Shown here: piece after piece, positions 55,969 through 64,000 of the stretch
Layout: each line of letters starts with the position of its first letter
How positions within the stretch are numbered: the stretch's first letter is position 1
DNA from: Pseudomonas bharatica CSV86
GTDB lineage: Bacteria > Pseudomonadota > Gammaproteobacteria > Pseudomonadales > Pseudomonadaceae
NCBI RefSeq assembly: GCF_000319305.2
Contig: NZ_AMWJ02000002.1
Coordinates: 1,302,001-1,366,000, forward strand
DNA: 64,000 nt
Direction of reading: 5' to 3'
Notes under the pieces: generated by a model
The model's database searches: none
Told to the model about the DNA's origin: nothing
What the model saw: the letters and a program-made list of their open reading frames with translations, nothing else
Position numbers and translations under genes: made by a program

Positions 55969-57234
55969 CTAGCCCGGTACGCGACGGATCTTCGCGCCAA
56001 GCATCTGCAGTTTTTCCTCGATGCATTCGTAGCCGCGATCTATGTGGTAGATGCGGTCGATCAGGGTGTCGCCCTCGGCAACCAGTGCCGACAATACCAG
56101 GCTGGCAGAGGCCCGCAGGTCGGTGGCCATGACCGGGGCGCCTTTCAGGGCCTTGGTCCCGGTGACGATGGCAGTGTTGCCCTCGACCTGGATCTGCGCG
56201 CCCATGCGGTGCATTTCGTAGACGTGCATGAAGCGGTTTTCGAAGATCGTCTCGATCACCGCGCCAGTGCCTTCGGCAATCGCGTTGAGGGAAATGAACT
56301 GCGCCTGCATGTCGGTCGGGAACGCCGGGTACGGTGCGGTACGCAGGTTGACGGCCTTGGGCCGCTTGCCGTGCATGTCCAGTTCGATCCAGTCTTCGCC
56401 GGTGGTGATTTCCGCGCCGGCTTCCTTGAGCTTCTCGAGGACGGCTTCGAGGATGGTCGGATCGGTGTCCTTGACCTTGACGCGACCGCCGGTAACGGCA
56501 GCGGCGACCAAGTAGGTGCCGGTCTCGATACGGTCGGGCATGACACGGTAGGTCGCCGAACCCAGGCGCTCGACGCCATCGATGGTGATGGTGTCGGTAC
56601 CGGCACCCTGGATCTTCGCGCCCATGGCGATCAGGAAGTTGGCCAGGTCGACCACCTCCGGCTCGCGCGCGGCGTTCTGCAGGACGCTGCGACCCTTGGC
56701 CAGGGCAGCAGCCATCATGATGTTCTCGGTACCGGTCACGCTGACGGTATCGAAGAAGAAGTGCGCACCGCGCAGGCCACCTTCAGGCGCCTTGGCCTTG
56801 ATGTAGCCGCCTTCCACTTCGATCTTCGCGCCCATGGCCTCGAGGCCGCGGATGTGCAGGTCGACCGGACGCGAACCGATGGCGCAACCACCAGGCAGGG
56901 CCACTTCGGCCTCGCCGAAACGGGCGACCATCGGGCCCAGCACCAGGATCGAGGCGCGCATGGTCTTGACCAGCTCGTACGGCGCGACCAGGGTCTTGAT
57001 GGTGCGTGGATCGATCTCCACCGAGAGTTTCTCGTCGATCACCGGCTCGATGCCCATGCGCCCGAACAGCTCGATCATGGTGGTGATGTCGTGCAGGTGC
57101 GGCAGGTTGCCAACGGTGACCGGGCCATCGCACAGCAAAGTGGCCGACAGAATCGGCAGGGCCGCGTTCTTCGCGCCGGAGATACGGATCTCGCCGTCGA
57201 GACGAGCGCCGCCAGTAATAATCAGTTTGTCCAT
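55969..57234 (-). CDS. murA: UDP-N-acetylglucosamine 1-carboxyvinyltransferase
   Basis: First committed step of peptidoglycan synthesis, adding enolpyruvate to UDP-GlcNAc; the target of fosfomycin. The 421-residue protein starts MDKLIITGGARLDGEIRISG (ATG 57234). The catalytic cysteine is C117 in ALPGGCAIGSRP, so normal fosfomycin sensitivity of the enzyme is expected. It follows ibaG by 25 bases. Confidence 0.97.
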   Translation of the reverse strand: MDKLIITGGARLDGEIRISGAKNAALPILSATLLCDGPVTVGNLPHLHDITTMIELFGRMGIEPVIDEKLSVEIDPRTIKTLVAPYELVKTMRASILVLGPMVARFGEAEVALPGGCAIGSRPVDLHIRGLEAMGAKIEVEGGYIKAKAPEGGLRGAHFFFDTVSVTGTENIMMAAALAKGRSVLQNAAREPEVVDLANFLIAMGAKIQGAGTDTITIDGVERLGSATYRVMPDRIETGTYLVAAAVTGGRVKVKDTDPTILEAVLEKLKEAGAEITTGEDWIELDMHGKRPKAVNLRTAPYPAFPTDMQAQFISLNAIAEGTGAVIETIFENRFMHVYEMHRMGAQIQVEGNTAIVTGTKALKGAPVMATDLRASASLVLSALVAEGDTLIDRIYHIDRGYECIEEKLQMLGAKIRRVPG

Positions 57235-57259
57235 TTGAACTCTCGCCGCCACAGGTGGC

Positions 57260-57499
57260 TCAGGTGCGCTCAGCCCAGGCTGCGCTGCTGAAAAATTTCA
57301 TGGTGACCGCGTGGATGCGGCCATCGGTGATCCACGGATTAAGGTGAGCGTAGATCTGCTGCTGACGCTTGACCGGGCTCAGGGCCGCGATTTCGTCGCT
57401 GATCACGTTCAACTGGAAGTTGCAGCCTTCGCCTTCAACTTCGACCCGGGTTCCCGGCAACTTTTCTTCAAGGAAGTTCTTAACTTCTACGGCCTGCAT
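57260..57499 (-). CDS. ibaG: BolA-family protein IbaG
   Basis: A 79-residue BolA-like protein that partners with monothiol glutaredoxin in iron-sulfur handling and acid resistance. It starts MQAVEVKNFLEEKLPGTRVEV (ATG 57499, GAGGT upstream); a longer in-frame start enters the terminator region and is unlikely. The BolA signature is LSPVKRQQQIYAHLNPWITDGRIHAVTMK, including the conserved histidine. It lies between the mla operon and murA, as in many Gammaproteobacteria. Confidence 0.9.
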   Translation of the reverse strand: MQAVEVKNFLEEKLPGTRVEVEGEGCNFQLNVISDEIAALSPVKRQQQIYAHLNPWITDGRIHAVTMKFFSSAAWAERT

Positions 57500-57544
57500 G
57501 CTCAACCTCAATCGGCGCCCTGTGCGCGCGGGTCGGCCATCATA

Positions 57545-57598
57545 CAAAAAAGCCCCTCGCCTGCGAACCCCGTTGACGAGGACTCTGACAGAGGGGCT
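57545..57598 (-). terminator. Terminator of the mla operon
   Basis: On the minus strand AGCCCCTC (57591-57598 complement) pairs with GAGGGGCT (57551-57558 complement), followed by T's. The loop is long (32 nt), so it may be leaky toward ibaG-murA. Confidence 0.65.
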
Positions 57599-57615
57599 TC
57601 GTTTCGCTTACTCGA

Positions 57616-57921
57616 TCACTGCAATGCCAGGATGTCGTCCAGGCCATAGACTTCCGCGATTTCCCGCATGCCGTGGGGCATGCCGCGGATTGCGCAGTGT
57701 TTACCGACGGCCTGGGCGTCACGGATAAAGCCCAGCAGCAAGGACAGGCCGACGCTGCTGGACTGTTCCACCGCGGTGCAATCGAGCACCAGCGCCTCGG
57801 CCTTGCTCGATGCAATCAGCGCGGCGCCCTGCTTGCGCAGGTCCGGACCGGAGCGATAGTCGAGAATGCCGGCCAGGCTCAGCACTCCCGGCTCGGCCAA
57901 CTGCACGCTGCCAAGGCTCAT
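57616..57921 (-). CDS. mlaB: Phospholipid transport STAS-domain protein MlaB
   Basis: A 101-residue cytoplasmic STAS-domain subunit of the MlaFEDB complex, which stabilises the ATPase MlaF. LDCTAVEQSSSVGLSLLLGFI contains the STAS loop with the conserved serine-threonine region. Its start overlaps the mlaC stop by 4 bases. Fifth gene of mlaFEDCB. Confidence 0.88.
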   Translation of the reverse strand: MSLGSVQLAEPGVLSLAGILDYRSGPDLRKQGAALIASSKAEALVLDCTAVEQSSSVGLSLLLGFIRDAQAVGKHCAIRGMPHGMREIAEVYGLDDILALQ

Positions 57922-58571
57922 TGCGCCTGCTTCTCCGCCGCATCCTCGGTGACCGCCTTGGCCTTGGCGACTTCGCCGGCCCAGTTGTCGATGGTCTTGT
58001 CGAGGTCGTTGCCGTTGCGCTGCATGGCGTCGGCGAACTGGTCACGGAACAGCTTGCCGATGTTGATGCCGTTGACGATCACGTTGCGCACCTTCCACTC
58101 GCCATTGAGCTTCTGCAAGGTGTACTGCACCGGATAGACAGCACCATTGGTGCCGGTGACCTTCATGCCGACGCTGGCGCGATCGCCATCCTCGGCCTTG
58201 GCCGGATCCACCACGATACCCTGGTTGTTGTACTCCAGCAGGGCGTTGCCATAGAACTGCATCAGGCTGCGCTTGAAGTTTTCCTGGAAGCGCTGCATCT
58301 GCGCCGGGCTGGCCTGACGCGAGTATTTCACGGTCATGATGCTCTTCGAAATGCCGTCGGCATCCACGACCGGACCGAGGATGTTGTTCAGCGCATCGTA
58401 GAACTGGCCAGGATTGGCCTTGTACTGCTCCTTGTTGGCCTTGAGGTCGTTGAGCAGCTGGGTGGTGGTGCCCTGAATCACGTCATGGGCCGATTGACCC
58501 GGTGCCGCCAGTGCCAGCATGGGCAGGGCCGCCAGCAACACCAGCAGGCCGCGTCGCAGGATGGAAATCAT
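57918..58571 (-). CDS. mlaC: Phospholipid-binding periplasmic protein MlaC
   Basis: Carries phospholipids across the periplasm between the outer-membrane MlaA and the inner-membrane MlaFEDB complex. 217 residues with a signal peptide (MISILRRGLLVLLAALPMLALA) and the MlaC/Ttg2D fold (MTVKYSRQASPAQMQRFQENFKRSLMQFYGNAL near 85-115). In Pseudomonas the same gene is called ttg2D. It follows mlaD by 9 bases. Confidence 0.93.
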   Translation of the reverse strand: MISILRRGLLVLLAALPMLALAAPGQSAHDVIQGTTTQLLNDLKANKEQYKANPGQFYDALNNILGPVVDADGISKSIMTVKYSRQASPAQMQRFQENFKRSLMQFYGNALLEYNNQGIVVDPAKAEDGDRASVGMKVTGTNGAVYPVQYTLQKLNGEWKVRNVIVNGINIGKLFRDQFADAMQRNGNDLDKTIDNWAGEVAKAKAVTEDAAEKQAQ

Positions 58572-58580
58572 GGAAACTCC

Positions 58581-59048
58581 TTATTTAGCTTCTTTGCCTA
58601 CGGTATTGAGCAGGAACTTGCCAATCAGATCTTCCAGGACCAGCGCCGACTGCGTGTCATGGATCACGCCGCCATCCTTGAGCACGGAATCTTCCCCGCC
58701 GACGCTGATGCCGATGTACTTCTCGCCGAGCAACCCGGCGGTCAGGATCGATGCAGTGGAGTCGACCGGGAGGTTGTCCACGCTCTTGTCCAGTTGCAGG
58801 GTCACCCGACCGGTATAGGTATCGCGGTCCAGATCGATGGCCGTGACCTTGCCGATGGTCACACCGGCCATGGTCACTTTTGCTCTGACCGTCAAACCGG
58901 CGATATTGTCGAAATTCGCATAAAGTTTATAGGTATCGCTGCCAGGGCTGGCGGACAGGCCACTGACACGCAGGGCCAGCAGGATCAGCGCCAGGATCCC
59001 GGCCAGAAGGAACAGGCCGACACCGATTTCCAGGGTGCGGTTTTGCAT
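58581..59048 (-). CDS. mlaD: Phospholipid transport MCE-domain protein MlaD
   Basis: Membrane-anchored MCE protein forming a hexameric ring on the periplasmic face of MlaFEDB. 155 residues: one N-terminal helix (LEIGVGLFLLAGILALILLAL), then the MCE domain (YKLYANFDNIAGLTVRAKVTMAGVTIGKVTAI) including the pore loop. TGATG overlap couples it to mlaE. Confidence 0.94.
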   Translation of the reverse strand: MQNRTLEIGVGLFLLAGILALILLALRVSGLSASPGSDTYKLYANFDNIAGLTVRAKVTMAGVTIGKVTAIDLDRDTYTGRVTLQLDKSVDNLPVDSTASILTAGLLGEKYIGISVGGEDSVLKDGGVIHDTQSALVLEDLIGKFLLNTVGKEAK

Positions 59049-59845
59049 CAGAAATCTCCAAACATCAGGGCGGTCAGAATAAAGTCCAGGCCAAGGACTG
59101 CCAGCGAGGCATAGACCACGGTTCTGGTGGTGGCCCGACTGATCCCCTCTGAGGTGGGCTCGCAGTCATAGCCTTGAAAAACGGCAATCCAGGTGACGAC
59201 GAAGGCAAACACAACGCTCTTGATCACGCCGTTGAGCACGTCATCGGTAAACGACACGCTGTTCTGCATGTTCGCCCAGAATGAGCCTTCATAGACCCCC
59301 AGCCAGTCCACCGCGACCCACGAGCCGCCCCAGATGCCCACCACGCTGAAGATCATCGCCAGCAGCGGCAGGGAAATGAAGCCGGCCCACAGGCGCGGGG
59401 CGACGATGTACTTGAGCGGGTCGACACCGATCATTTCCAGGCTGGAAAGCTGCTCGGTGGACTTCATGTTGCCGATCTCGGCGGTCAGCGCGGAACCGGC
59501 ACGCCCGGCGAACAACAGCGCGGTGACTACCGGCCCCAGTTCGCGCAGCAGGGTCAGGGCGACCATCTGCCCCACCGCCTGCTCCGAACCATACTTGGTC
59601 AGGATGCTGAACCCCTGCAGGGCCAGGACCATGCCGATGAACATGCCGGACACGACGATGATCGCCAGGGACAGCACGCCTACCGAATAGAGCTGGCGCA
59701 CCAGCAGCTGGAAGCCGCCACCGATACCGCCGCGCCCGACCAGCGCGTGCAACAGGAACAGGCAGGAGCGCCCCATGACCGCGACCACGTCGATGGCCGA
59801 ACGGCCGAAACGGCGGATACGTTCAAGCAAGGATTTTCTGCGCAT
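59048..59845 (-). CDS. mlaE: Phospholipid ABC transporter permease MlaE
   Basis: Inner-membrane permease of the Mla system, 265 residues with about five helices. The family core SGMFIGMVLALQGFSIL and GPVVTALLFAGRAGSALTAEIGNMK are intact, the latter holding the ATPase-coupling helix. It begins directly after the mlaF stop. In P. putida the locus is known as ttg2B and is linked to solvent tolerance. Confidence 0.94.
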   Translation of the reverse strand: MRRKSLLERIRRFGRSAIDVVAVMGRSCLFLLHALVGRGGIGGGFQLLVRQLYSVGVLSLAIIVVSGMFIGMVLALQGFSILTKYGSEQAVGQMVALTLLRELGPVVTALLFAGRAGSALTAEIGNMKSTEQLSSLEMIGVDPLKYIVAPRLWAGFISLPLLAMIFSVVGIWGGSWVAVDWLGVYEGSFWANMQNSVSFTDDVLNGVIKSVVFAFVVTWIAVFQGYDCEPTSEGISRATTRTVVYASLAVLGLDFILTALMFGDF

Positions 59846-60655
59846 CTAACGCTTCCCCAACAGATCGGCGCGGTAGTCAGGCGCAGGAAAATGGAAAGGC
59901 ACCGGTCCGTCCGGGTCGCCCTTCATGAATTGGCGGATGCGTGGGTTGTCCGAGTCCATCAGCTCTGCCGGGGTACCCTGGCCAAGCACCTGGCCGTCGC
60001 CCACCACATAAATGTAGTCGGCGATGCTGGCGGTTTCCGCCAGGTCATGGGAAACCACGATGCTGGTGATGCCAAGCGCATCGTTGAGCAGGCGGATCAG
60101 GCGTACCAGGACGCCCATGGCGATCGGGTCCTGGCCGACGAAAGGCTCGTCGTACATGAGGATCTGCGGATCCAGGGCGATCGCCCGGGCCAGCGCCACG
60201 CGGCGCTTCATGCCACCGGAGAGCTCGTCGGGCATCAGTTCGATGGCGCCGCGCAGGCCGACCGCCTGCAGCTTCATCAGAACGATGTCGCGAATCATCT
60301 CCTCGGAAAGGCGGGTGTGGACGCGCAACGGAAACGCAACGTTCTCGAACACGTCGAGGTCGGTAAACAGCGCGCCGCTCTGGAAGAGCACGCCCATCTG
60401 CTTGCGCGCGTCGAACAGATCGCTGCGCGACAGGGTCGGCAGGTTCTGCCCGGCCACCCACACTTCACCGCTGGCCGGTCGCAGCTGGGCGCCCATCAGG
60501 CGCAGCAGCGTGGTCTTGCCACAGCCGGAAGGTCCCATGATGCCGGTGACCTTGCCCTTGGGAATGCGTATGTCGACATTATTGAAGATGCTGCGCGAGC
60601 CGCGCTTGAAGGTCACGCCCTTCAACTCGACCGCGTAGGCGTTATCAACGCTCAT
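59846..60655 (-). CDS. mlaF: Phospholipid ABC transporter ATPase MlaF
   Basis: ATPase that powers Mla phospholipid transport. 269 residues with Walker A GPSGCGKTT (41-49), the ABC signature LSGGMKRR and Walker B ILMYDEPFVGQDPI. It leads mlaFEDCB on the minus strand, divergent from kdsD across 290 bp. Confidence 0.94.
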   Translation of the reverse strand: MSVDNAYAVELKGVTFKRGSRSIFNNVDIRIPKGKVTGIMGPSGCGKTTLLRLMGAQLRPASGEVWVAGQNLPTLSRSDLFDARKQMGVLFQSGALFTDLDVFENVAFPLRVHTRLSEEMIRDIVLMKLQAVGLRGAIELMPDELSGGMKRRVALARAIALDPQILMYDEPFVGQDPIAMGVLVRLIRLLNDALGITSIVVSHDLAETASIADYIYVVGDGQVLGQGTPAELMDSDNPRIRQFMKGDPDGPVPFHFPAPDYRADLLGKR

Positions 60656-60905
60656 CTAGACTCCTTGCGATGCAGCCTTGAGCTCAGACGCACGGCCCCT
60701 TCTTGGAGACACGCAATAATCGAGCAGGCCGAACTGGTGGCGAACTATAGCACCGCTGGCAAGGCCTTCCCAAGGCCATCGCGCTGCCTGTTCAGGCCCG
60801 GTACAGGCATTTTCGTGCCATCGCCAAAGGGAACCGCGATGGCACAAATCGCTCAAACGGACAGCCTGCGACCAATCCGCAGGTGAGGCTTTCGCGCATT
60901 ACCGC

Positions 60906-60911
60906 TATAAT
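60906..60911 (+). promoter_or_regulatory. Probable -10 box of kdsD-kdsC-lptCAB
   Basis: A perfect TATAAT lies 34 bases before the kdsD ATG. A -35 box is not evident at the right distance, though TGAGGC occupies the spot. Confidence 0.55.
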
Positions 60912-60945
60912 CGCGCCCCTTTCATCAGGCAACCCGATTTCCGAC

Positions 60946-61920
60946 ATGAGCCAATCCACCGACCTGATCCAATCCGCGCAGCGCACCATCCGCCTCGAGA
61001 TCGAGGCGGTGCAGGGCTTGCTCGCCCATATCGACGCCGATTTCGTCAAGGCGTGCGAACTGATCCTGGGCAGCAAGGGCCGCGTTGTCGTGGTGGGCAT
61101 GGGCAAATCCGGGCATATCGGCAACAAGATTGCCGCAACGCTCGCCAGCACCGGGACCCCGGCGTTCTTCGTCCATCCTGCCGAGGCCAGCCACGGCGAC
61201 ATGGGCATGATCACCCGGGACGACATCATCCTGGCGCTGTCCAACTCCGGCTCCACCGCCGAAATCGTCACCCTGCTGCCGTTGATCAAGCGCCTCGGCA
61301 TCAAGCTTGTCAGCCTGACCGGCAACCCCGACTCGCCCCTGGCCAAGGCCGCCGAGGTCAACCTCGATGCCAGGGTCGCCCAGGAAGCCTGCCCGCTGAA
61401 CCTGGCACCGACCTCCTCGACCACCGCCGCACTGGTGCTGGGCGACGCCCTGGCCATAGCCCTGCTCGAGGCACGCGGCTTCACCGCCGAAGACTTCGCC
61501 TTCTCCCACCCCGGTGGCGCCTTGGGTCGCCGCCTGCTGCTCAAGGTCGAGAACGTGATGCATGCTGGCGACGAGCTGCCGCAGGTCAACCGCGGCACGC
61601 TGCTCAAGGACGCCCTGCTGGAAATGTCGCGTAAGGGCCTGGGCATGACCGTGGTGGTCGAGACCGACGGCAGCCTGGCCGGGATCTTCACCGACGGCGA
61701 CCTGCGCCGCAGCCTCGACCGCAACATCGATGTGCACAAGACCCTGATCGAAGAGGTCATGACCGTCCACGGCAAGACCGCCCGCGCCGAAATGCTCGCC
61801 GCCGAGGCCCTGAAGATCATGGAAGACCACAAGATCAGCGCACTGGTCGTCGTCGACAAGACCGACCGTCCGGTCGGGGCGTTGAACATGCACGACTTGC
61901 TGCGCGCCGGAGTGATGTGA
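60946..61920 (+). CDS. kdsD: Arabinose-5-phosphate isomerase
   Basis: Converts ribulose-5-phosphate to arabinose-5-phosphate, the first step toward Kdo, an LPS inner-core sugar. 324 residues starting MSQSTDLIQSAQRT (ATG 60946). An N-terminal SIS domain (VVVGMGKSGHIGNKIAATLAS, then ILALSNSGSTAEIV) is followed by two CBS domains (about 205-324). It overlaps the kdsC start by one base. Confidence 0.95.
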   Translation: MSQSTDLIQSAQRTIRLEIEAVQGLLAHIDADFVKACELILGSKGRVVVVGMGKSGHIGNKIAATLASTGTPAFFVHPAEASHGDMGMITRDDIILALSNSGSTAEIVTLLPLIKRLGIKLVSLTGNPDSPLAKAAEVNLDARVAQEACPLNLAPTSSTTAALVLGDALAIALLEARGFTAEDFAFSHPGGALGRRLLLKVENVMHAGDELPQVNRGTLLKDALLEMSRKGLGMTVVVETDGSLAGIFTDGDLRRSLDRNIDVHKTLIEEVMTVHGKTARAEMLAAEALKIMEDHKISALVVVDKTDRPVGALNMHDLLRAGVM

Positions 61921-62441
61921 TGAATACCCTGTTGCAACGCGGCAAAGCCATCAAGCTGGCGGTTTTCGATGTGGACGGCGTGCTGACCGACGGCCGCCTG
62001 TACTTCCTCGAGGACGGCAGCGAGTTCAAGACCTTCAACACCCTCGACGGGCAAGGCATCAAGATGCTGATGAACTCGGGCGTGACCACCGCGATCATCA
62101 GCGGTCGCAAGACGCCCGTGGTCGAGCGCCGGGCGAAGAACCTCGGCATCCCGCACCTGTACCAGGGCCGCGAGGACAAGCTGGTGGTACTGGACGAGCT
62201 TCTCGCCCAGCTCGGCCTAAGCTATGAAGAGGTCGCCTACCTGGGCGACGACCTGCCAGACCTGCCGGTGATTCGCCGGGTCGGCCTCGGCATGGCGGTG
62301 GCCAACGCGGCAGCGTTCGTCCGCCAGCACGCCCACGGCGTGACCCAGGCCCGCGGCGGTGAAGGTGCAGCTCGCGAATTCTGCGAACTGATCCTGCAAG
62401 CCCAGGGCAACCTTGAAGCGGCAAACGCCCACTACCTGTAG
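61920..62441 (+). CDS. kdsC: Kdo-8-phosphate phosphatase
   Basis: HAD-superfamily phosphatase releasing Kdo from Kdo-8-phosphate. 173 residues with the nucleophile motif VFDVDGVLTDG near the N-terminus and GDDLPDLPVI as the acidic metal motif. The ATG at 61920 (TGATG overlap, GGAG 7 bases upstream) is preferred over the GTG one codon earlier. Confidence 0.94.
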   Translation: MNTLLQRGKAIKLAVFDVDGVLTDGRLYFLEDGSEFKTFNTLDGQGIKMLMNSGVTTAIISGRKTPVVERRAKNLGIPHLYQGREDKLVVLDELLAQLGLSYEEVAYLGDDLPDLPVIRRVGLGMAVANAAAFVRQHAHGVTQARGGEGAAREFCELILQAQGNLEAANAHYL

Positions 62442-62449
62442 AGCACGCC

Positions 62450-63022
62450 ATGTTCAGCAAGAAGATTCGCAACATCGCGCTGTTCGGCGTGATCGCCCTG
62501 GTGTTCGGGGCGATCGGCTACTGGAACATCGTGCCCGAGCGCTTCCTTGACCAGCCAGCGGCTCAGGTCGATGAAAGCGCCATCGACTACTATGCGATCA
62601 ATGCCCACAGTGTGCAGTTCCTGCCTGACGGCAAGCTGCAATACGAAATGACCGCGGACAAGGTCGAGCACCTCAAGGCCAGCGAAGTCACCCTGCTGAC
62701 CAAGCCCGACCTGCAGATGTACCGCGGAACCACCTTCCCCTGGCACGTGCAGAGCGAGCGCGGCGAGGTCAACCCCGACGGAACCGAGGTGGAACTGATC
62801 GATTCGGTACGGGTCGCCCGCACCGACGAGAAGGATCGCACCACCATCATCACTTCCAGCCGCATGACGGTATTCCCGCAGAAGCAATATGCGCAAACCG
62901 AGCAAGACGTTAGAATCGACGGCGCCGGTGGCGTGACTACGGGCAAGGGAATGAAAGCGTATTTGAAAGACGGCAGGATGGACCTGCTGTCCAACGTAAG
63001 AGGACAGTATGAGGCTCGTTAA
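62450..63022 (+). CDS. lptC: LPS export protein LptC
   Basis: Single-span inner-membrane protein that receives LPS from LptB2FG and passes it to LptA. 190 residues: an N-terminal helix (NIALFGVIALVFGAIGYWNI), then a periplasmic beta-jellyroll (FLPDGKLQYEMTADKVEHL to the C-terminus). It overlaps lptA by 14 bases. Confidence 0.92.
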   Translation: MFSKKIRNIALFGVIALVFGAIGYWNIVPERFLDQPAAQVDESAIDYYAINAHSVQFLPDGKLQYEMTADKVEHLKASEVTLLTKPDLQMYRGTTFPWHVQSERGEVNPDGTEVELIDSVRVARTDEKDRTTIITSSRMTVFPQKQYAQTEQDVRIDGAGGVTTGKGMKAYLKDGRMDLLSNVRGQYEAR

Positions 63023-63536
63023 AACCCTCCCATATTTGCTCAGCCTGAGCGCGGCACTGGGAAGCGCGAGCGCCTTGGCCCTGCCGAATGATCGCGAACA
63101 GCCCGTGCGCATCCAGGCCGACAGCGCCCAGATGGATGACAAGAACAAGGTCGCGACCTACACCGGCGACGTCATCATCACCCAGGGCTCGATGATGATC
63201 AAAGGCCATACGGTAACCGTCACCCTGAACCAGGCCGGCGATATCGACACCGCGACCTCGGTGGGCAACCTGGCCTACTTCGAGCAGCAGCAGGACGCCT
63301 CCAAGCCGGACAAGATGCAGGGTTACGCCAAGCAGATCCAGTACCAGGCGGGCAAGGACCTGATCGTCCTTACCGACCAAGCCAAGGTGATCAACGCCGG
63401 CAACACCACCGAGGGCGAGAAGATCGTCTACAACTCCAAGACTCAGGTCGCCACGGCCGGTCGCGGCGGCAAGGACATCAAGACCCCGCGCAATCGCATC
63501 GACATGGTGATCCAGCCGAAGAAGAAGGCCGAGTAA
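63009..63536 (+). CDS. lptA: LPS transport periplasmic protein LptA
   Basis: Forms the periplasmic bridge carrying LPS to the outer membrane. 175 residues with a signal peptide (about 1-25, ending ASALA) and the OstA-type jellyroll (PVRIQADSAQMDDKNKVATYTGDVIITQGSMMI, about 32-64). AGAGGA before the ATG. It overlaps the start of lptB by one base. Confidence 0.93.
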   Translation: MRLVKTLPYLLSLSAALGSASALALPNDREQPVRIQADSAQMDDKNKVATYTGDVIITQGSMMIKGHTVTVTLNQAGDIDTATSVGNLAYFEQQQDASKPDKMQGYAKQIQYQAGKDLIVLTDQAKVINAGNTTEGEKIVYNSKTQVATAGRGGKDIKTPRNRIDMVIQPKKKAE

Positions 63537-64000
63537 TGGCAACCCTCAAAGCCCAGCACCTGGCCAAGAGCTACAAGAGCCGGCAAGTCGTGCGCGATGT
63601 CAGCCTGTCCATCGACAGCGGCCAGATCGTCGGCCTGCTCGGCCCGAACGGCGCCGGCAAGACCACCTGCTTCTACATGATCGTCGGCCTGGTCCAGGCC
63701 GACCAGGGCCGCGTGCTGATCGACGACCTGGACGTCAGCCACCAGCCCATGCACGGCCGCGCCCGCGCCGGCATCGGCTACCTGCCCCAGGAAGCCTCGA
63801 TCTTCCGCAAGCTGTCGGTGGCCAACAACATCATGGCGATCCTGGAAACCCGCAAGGACCTCGATAGCGACGGCCGGCGCAAGGAGCTGGAAAGCCTGCT
63901 GCAGGAATTCCACATCAGCCATATTCGCGACAACCTCGGCATGAGCCTGTCCGGCGGTGAACGCCGCCGGGTGGAAATCGCCCGGGCCCTGGCCACCGCA
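63536..64000 (+). CDS. lptB: LPS export ATPase LptB (partial, cut by window end)
   Basis: Cytoplasmic ATPase of LptB2FG. The first 155 codons are present: MATLKAQHLAKSYKSRQVVR, Walker A GPNGAGKTT (36-44), the Q-loop YLPQEASIFRKLS and the signature LSGGERRRVEIARALA. The Walker B region and C-terminus lie beyond the window; rpoN is the usual next gene. Confidence 0.95.
   Translation, partial: MATLKAQHLAKSYKSRQVVRDVSLSIDSGQIVGLLGPNGAGKTTCFYMIVGLVQADQGRVLIDDLDVSHQPMHGRARAGIGYLPQEASIFRKLSVANNIMAILETRKDLDSDGRRKELESLLQEFHISHIRDNLGMSLSGGERRRVEIARALATA

Overview
The window is a stretch of core chromosome from a fluorescent-type Pseudomonas (P. putida / P. fluorescens lineage). The grounds are high GC content, the complete Entner-Doudoroff and glucose-uptake cluster under HexR and GltR, an arcDABC operon, a GcsR-type regulator next to a gcvH-gcvP-sdaA-gcvT operon, and many Pseudomonas REP doublets with the core GCTGGCTTGCCAGCGAT. 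From memory, the gene order closely follows P. putida from leuA to the lpt/kds cluster. About 60 protein genes are supported. I see no tRNA, rRNA, insertion sequence, prophage or CRISPR array.

Layout. 1-600: 3' end of leuA. 700-16800: central sugar metabolism, comprising eda-pgl-zwf, the divergent regulator hexR, the glucose ABC transporter and porin (gtsABCD-oprB), the GltR/GtrS two-component system, glk, edd and gap. 16880-21180: a Fur-controlled ECF sigma / anti-sigma / TonB heme-receptor module. 21290-28030: two head-to-head arcD-type antiporters and arcABC (arginine deiminase pathway), then a DUF5064-like gene. 28550-36230: a TyrR-like sigma-54 activator and the glycine cleavage operon with sdaA. 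36590-37380: a cold-shock protein and an RDD protein. 37550-46540: lptG-lptF, pepA, holC, valS and rlmF. 46610-52560: an HU protein, ndpA and a more variable patch (a secreted Cys-rich protein, a GIY-YIG protein, an NTF2-like protein, an MFS carrier and a GntR regulator). 52730-60655: hisC-hisD-hisG, murA, ibaG and mlaBCDEF, all on the minus strand. 60946-end: kdsD-kdsC-lptC-lptA-lptB, cut by the window edge.

How the genes work together. OprB and Gts bring in glucose, Glk phosphorylates it, and Zwf-Pgl-Edd-Eda convert it to pyruvate and glyceraldehyde-3-phosphate, which Gap feeds onward. HexR probably binds the TTGT-N7-ACAA type sites in the zwf/hexR and edd/gap intergenic regions. The arc operon makes ATP from arginine at low oxygen, and an ANR-like site lies upstream of arcD. 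The gcv operon is preceded by a clear -24/-12 promoter and GcsR-like repeats. The right-hand 12 kb is dominated by envelope construction: peptidoglycan (murA), retrograde phospholipid transport (mla), and Kdo synthesis plus LPS export (kds, lpt).

Honest verdict. Most of the window is ordinary core genome and I find no convincing wholly new system. The points most worth checking are a one-base frameshift that breaks gtsC, the secreted HvnA-like protein with two mutually exclusive hairpins in its leader, several perfect inverted repeats in intergenic DNA (upstream of gtsA, upstream of hupN, downstream of gcvT), two REP units carrying the same 16-base substitution, and REP doublets placed inside three operons.
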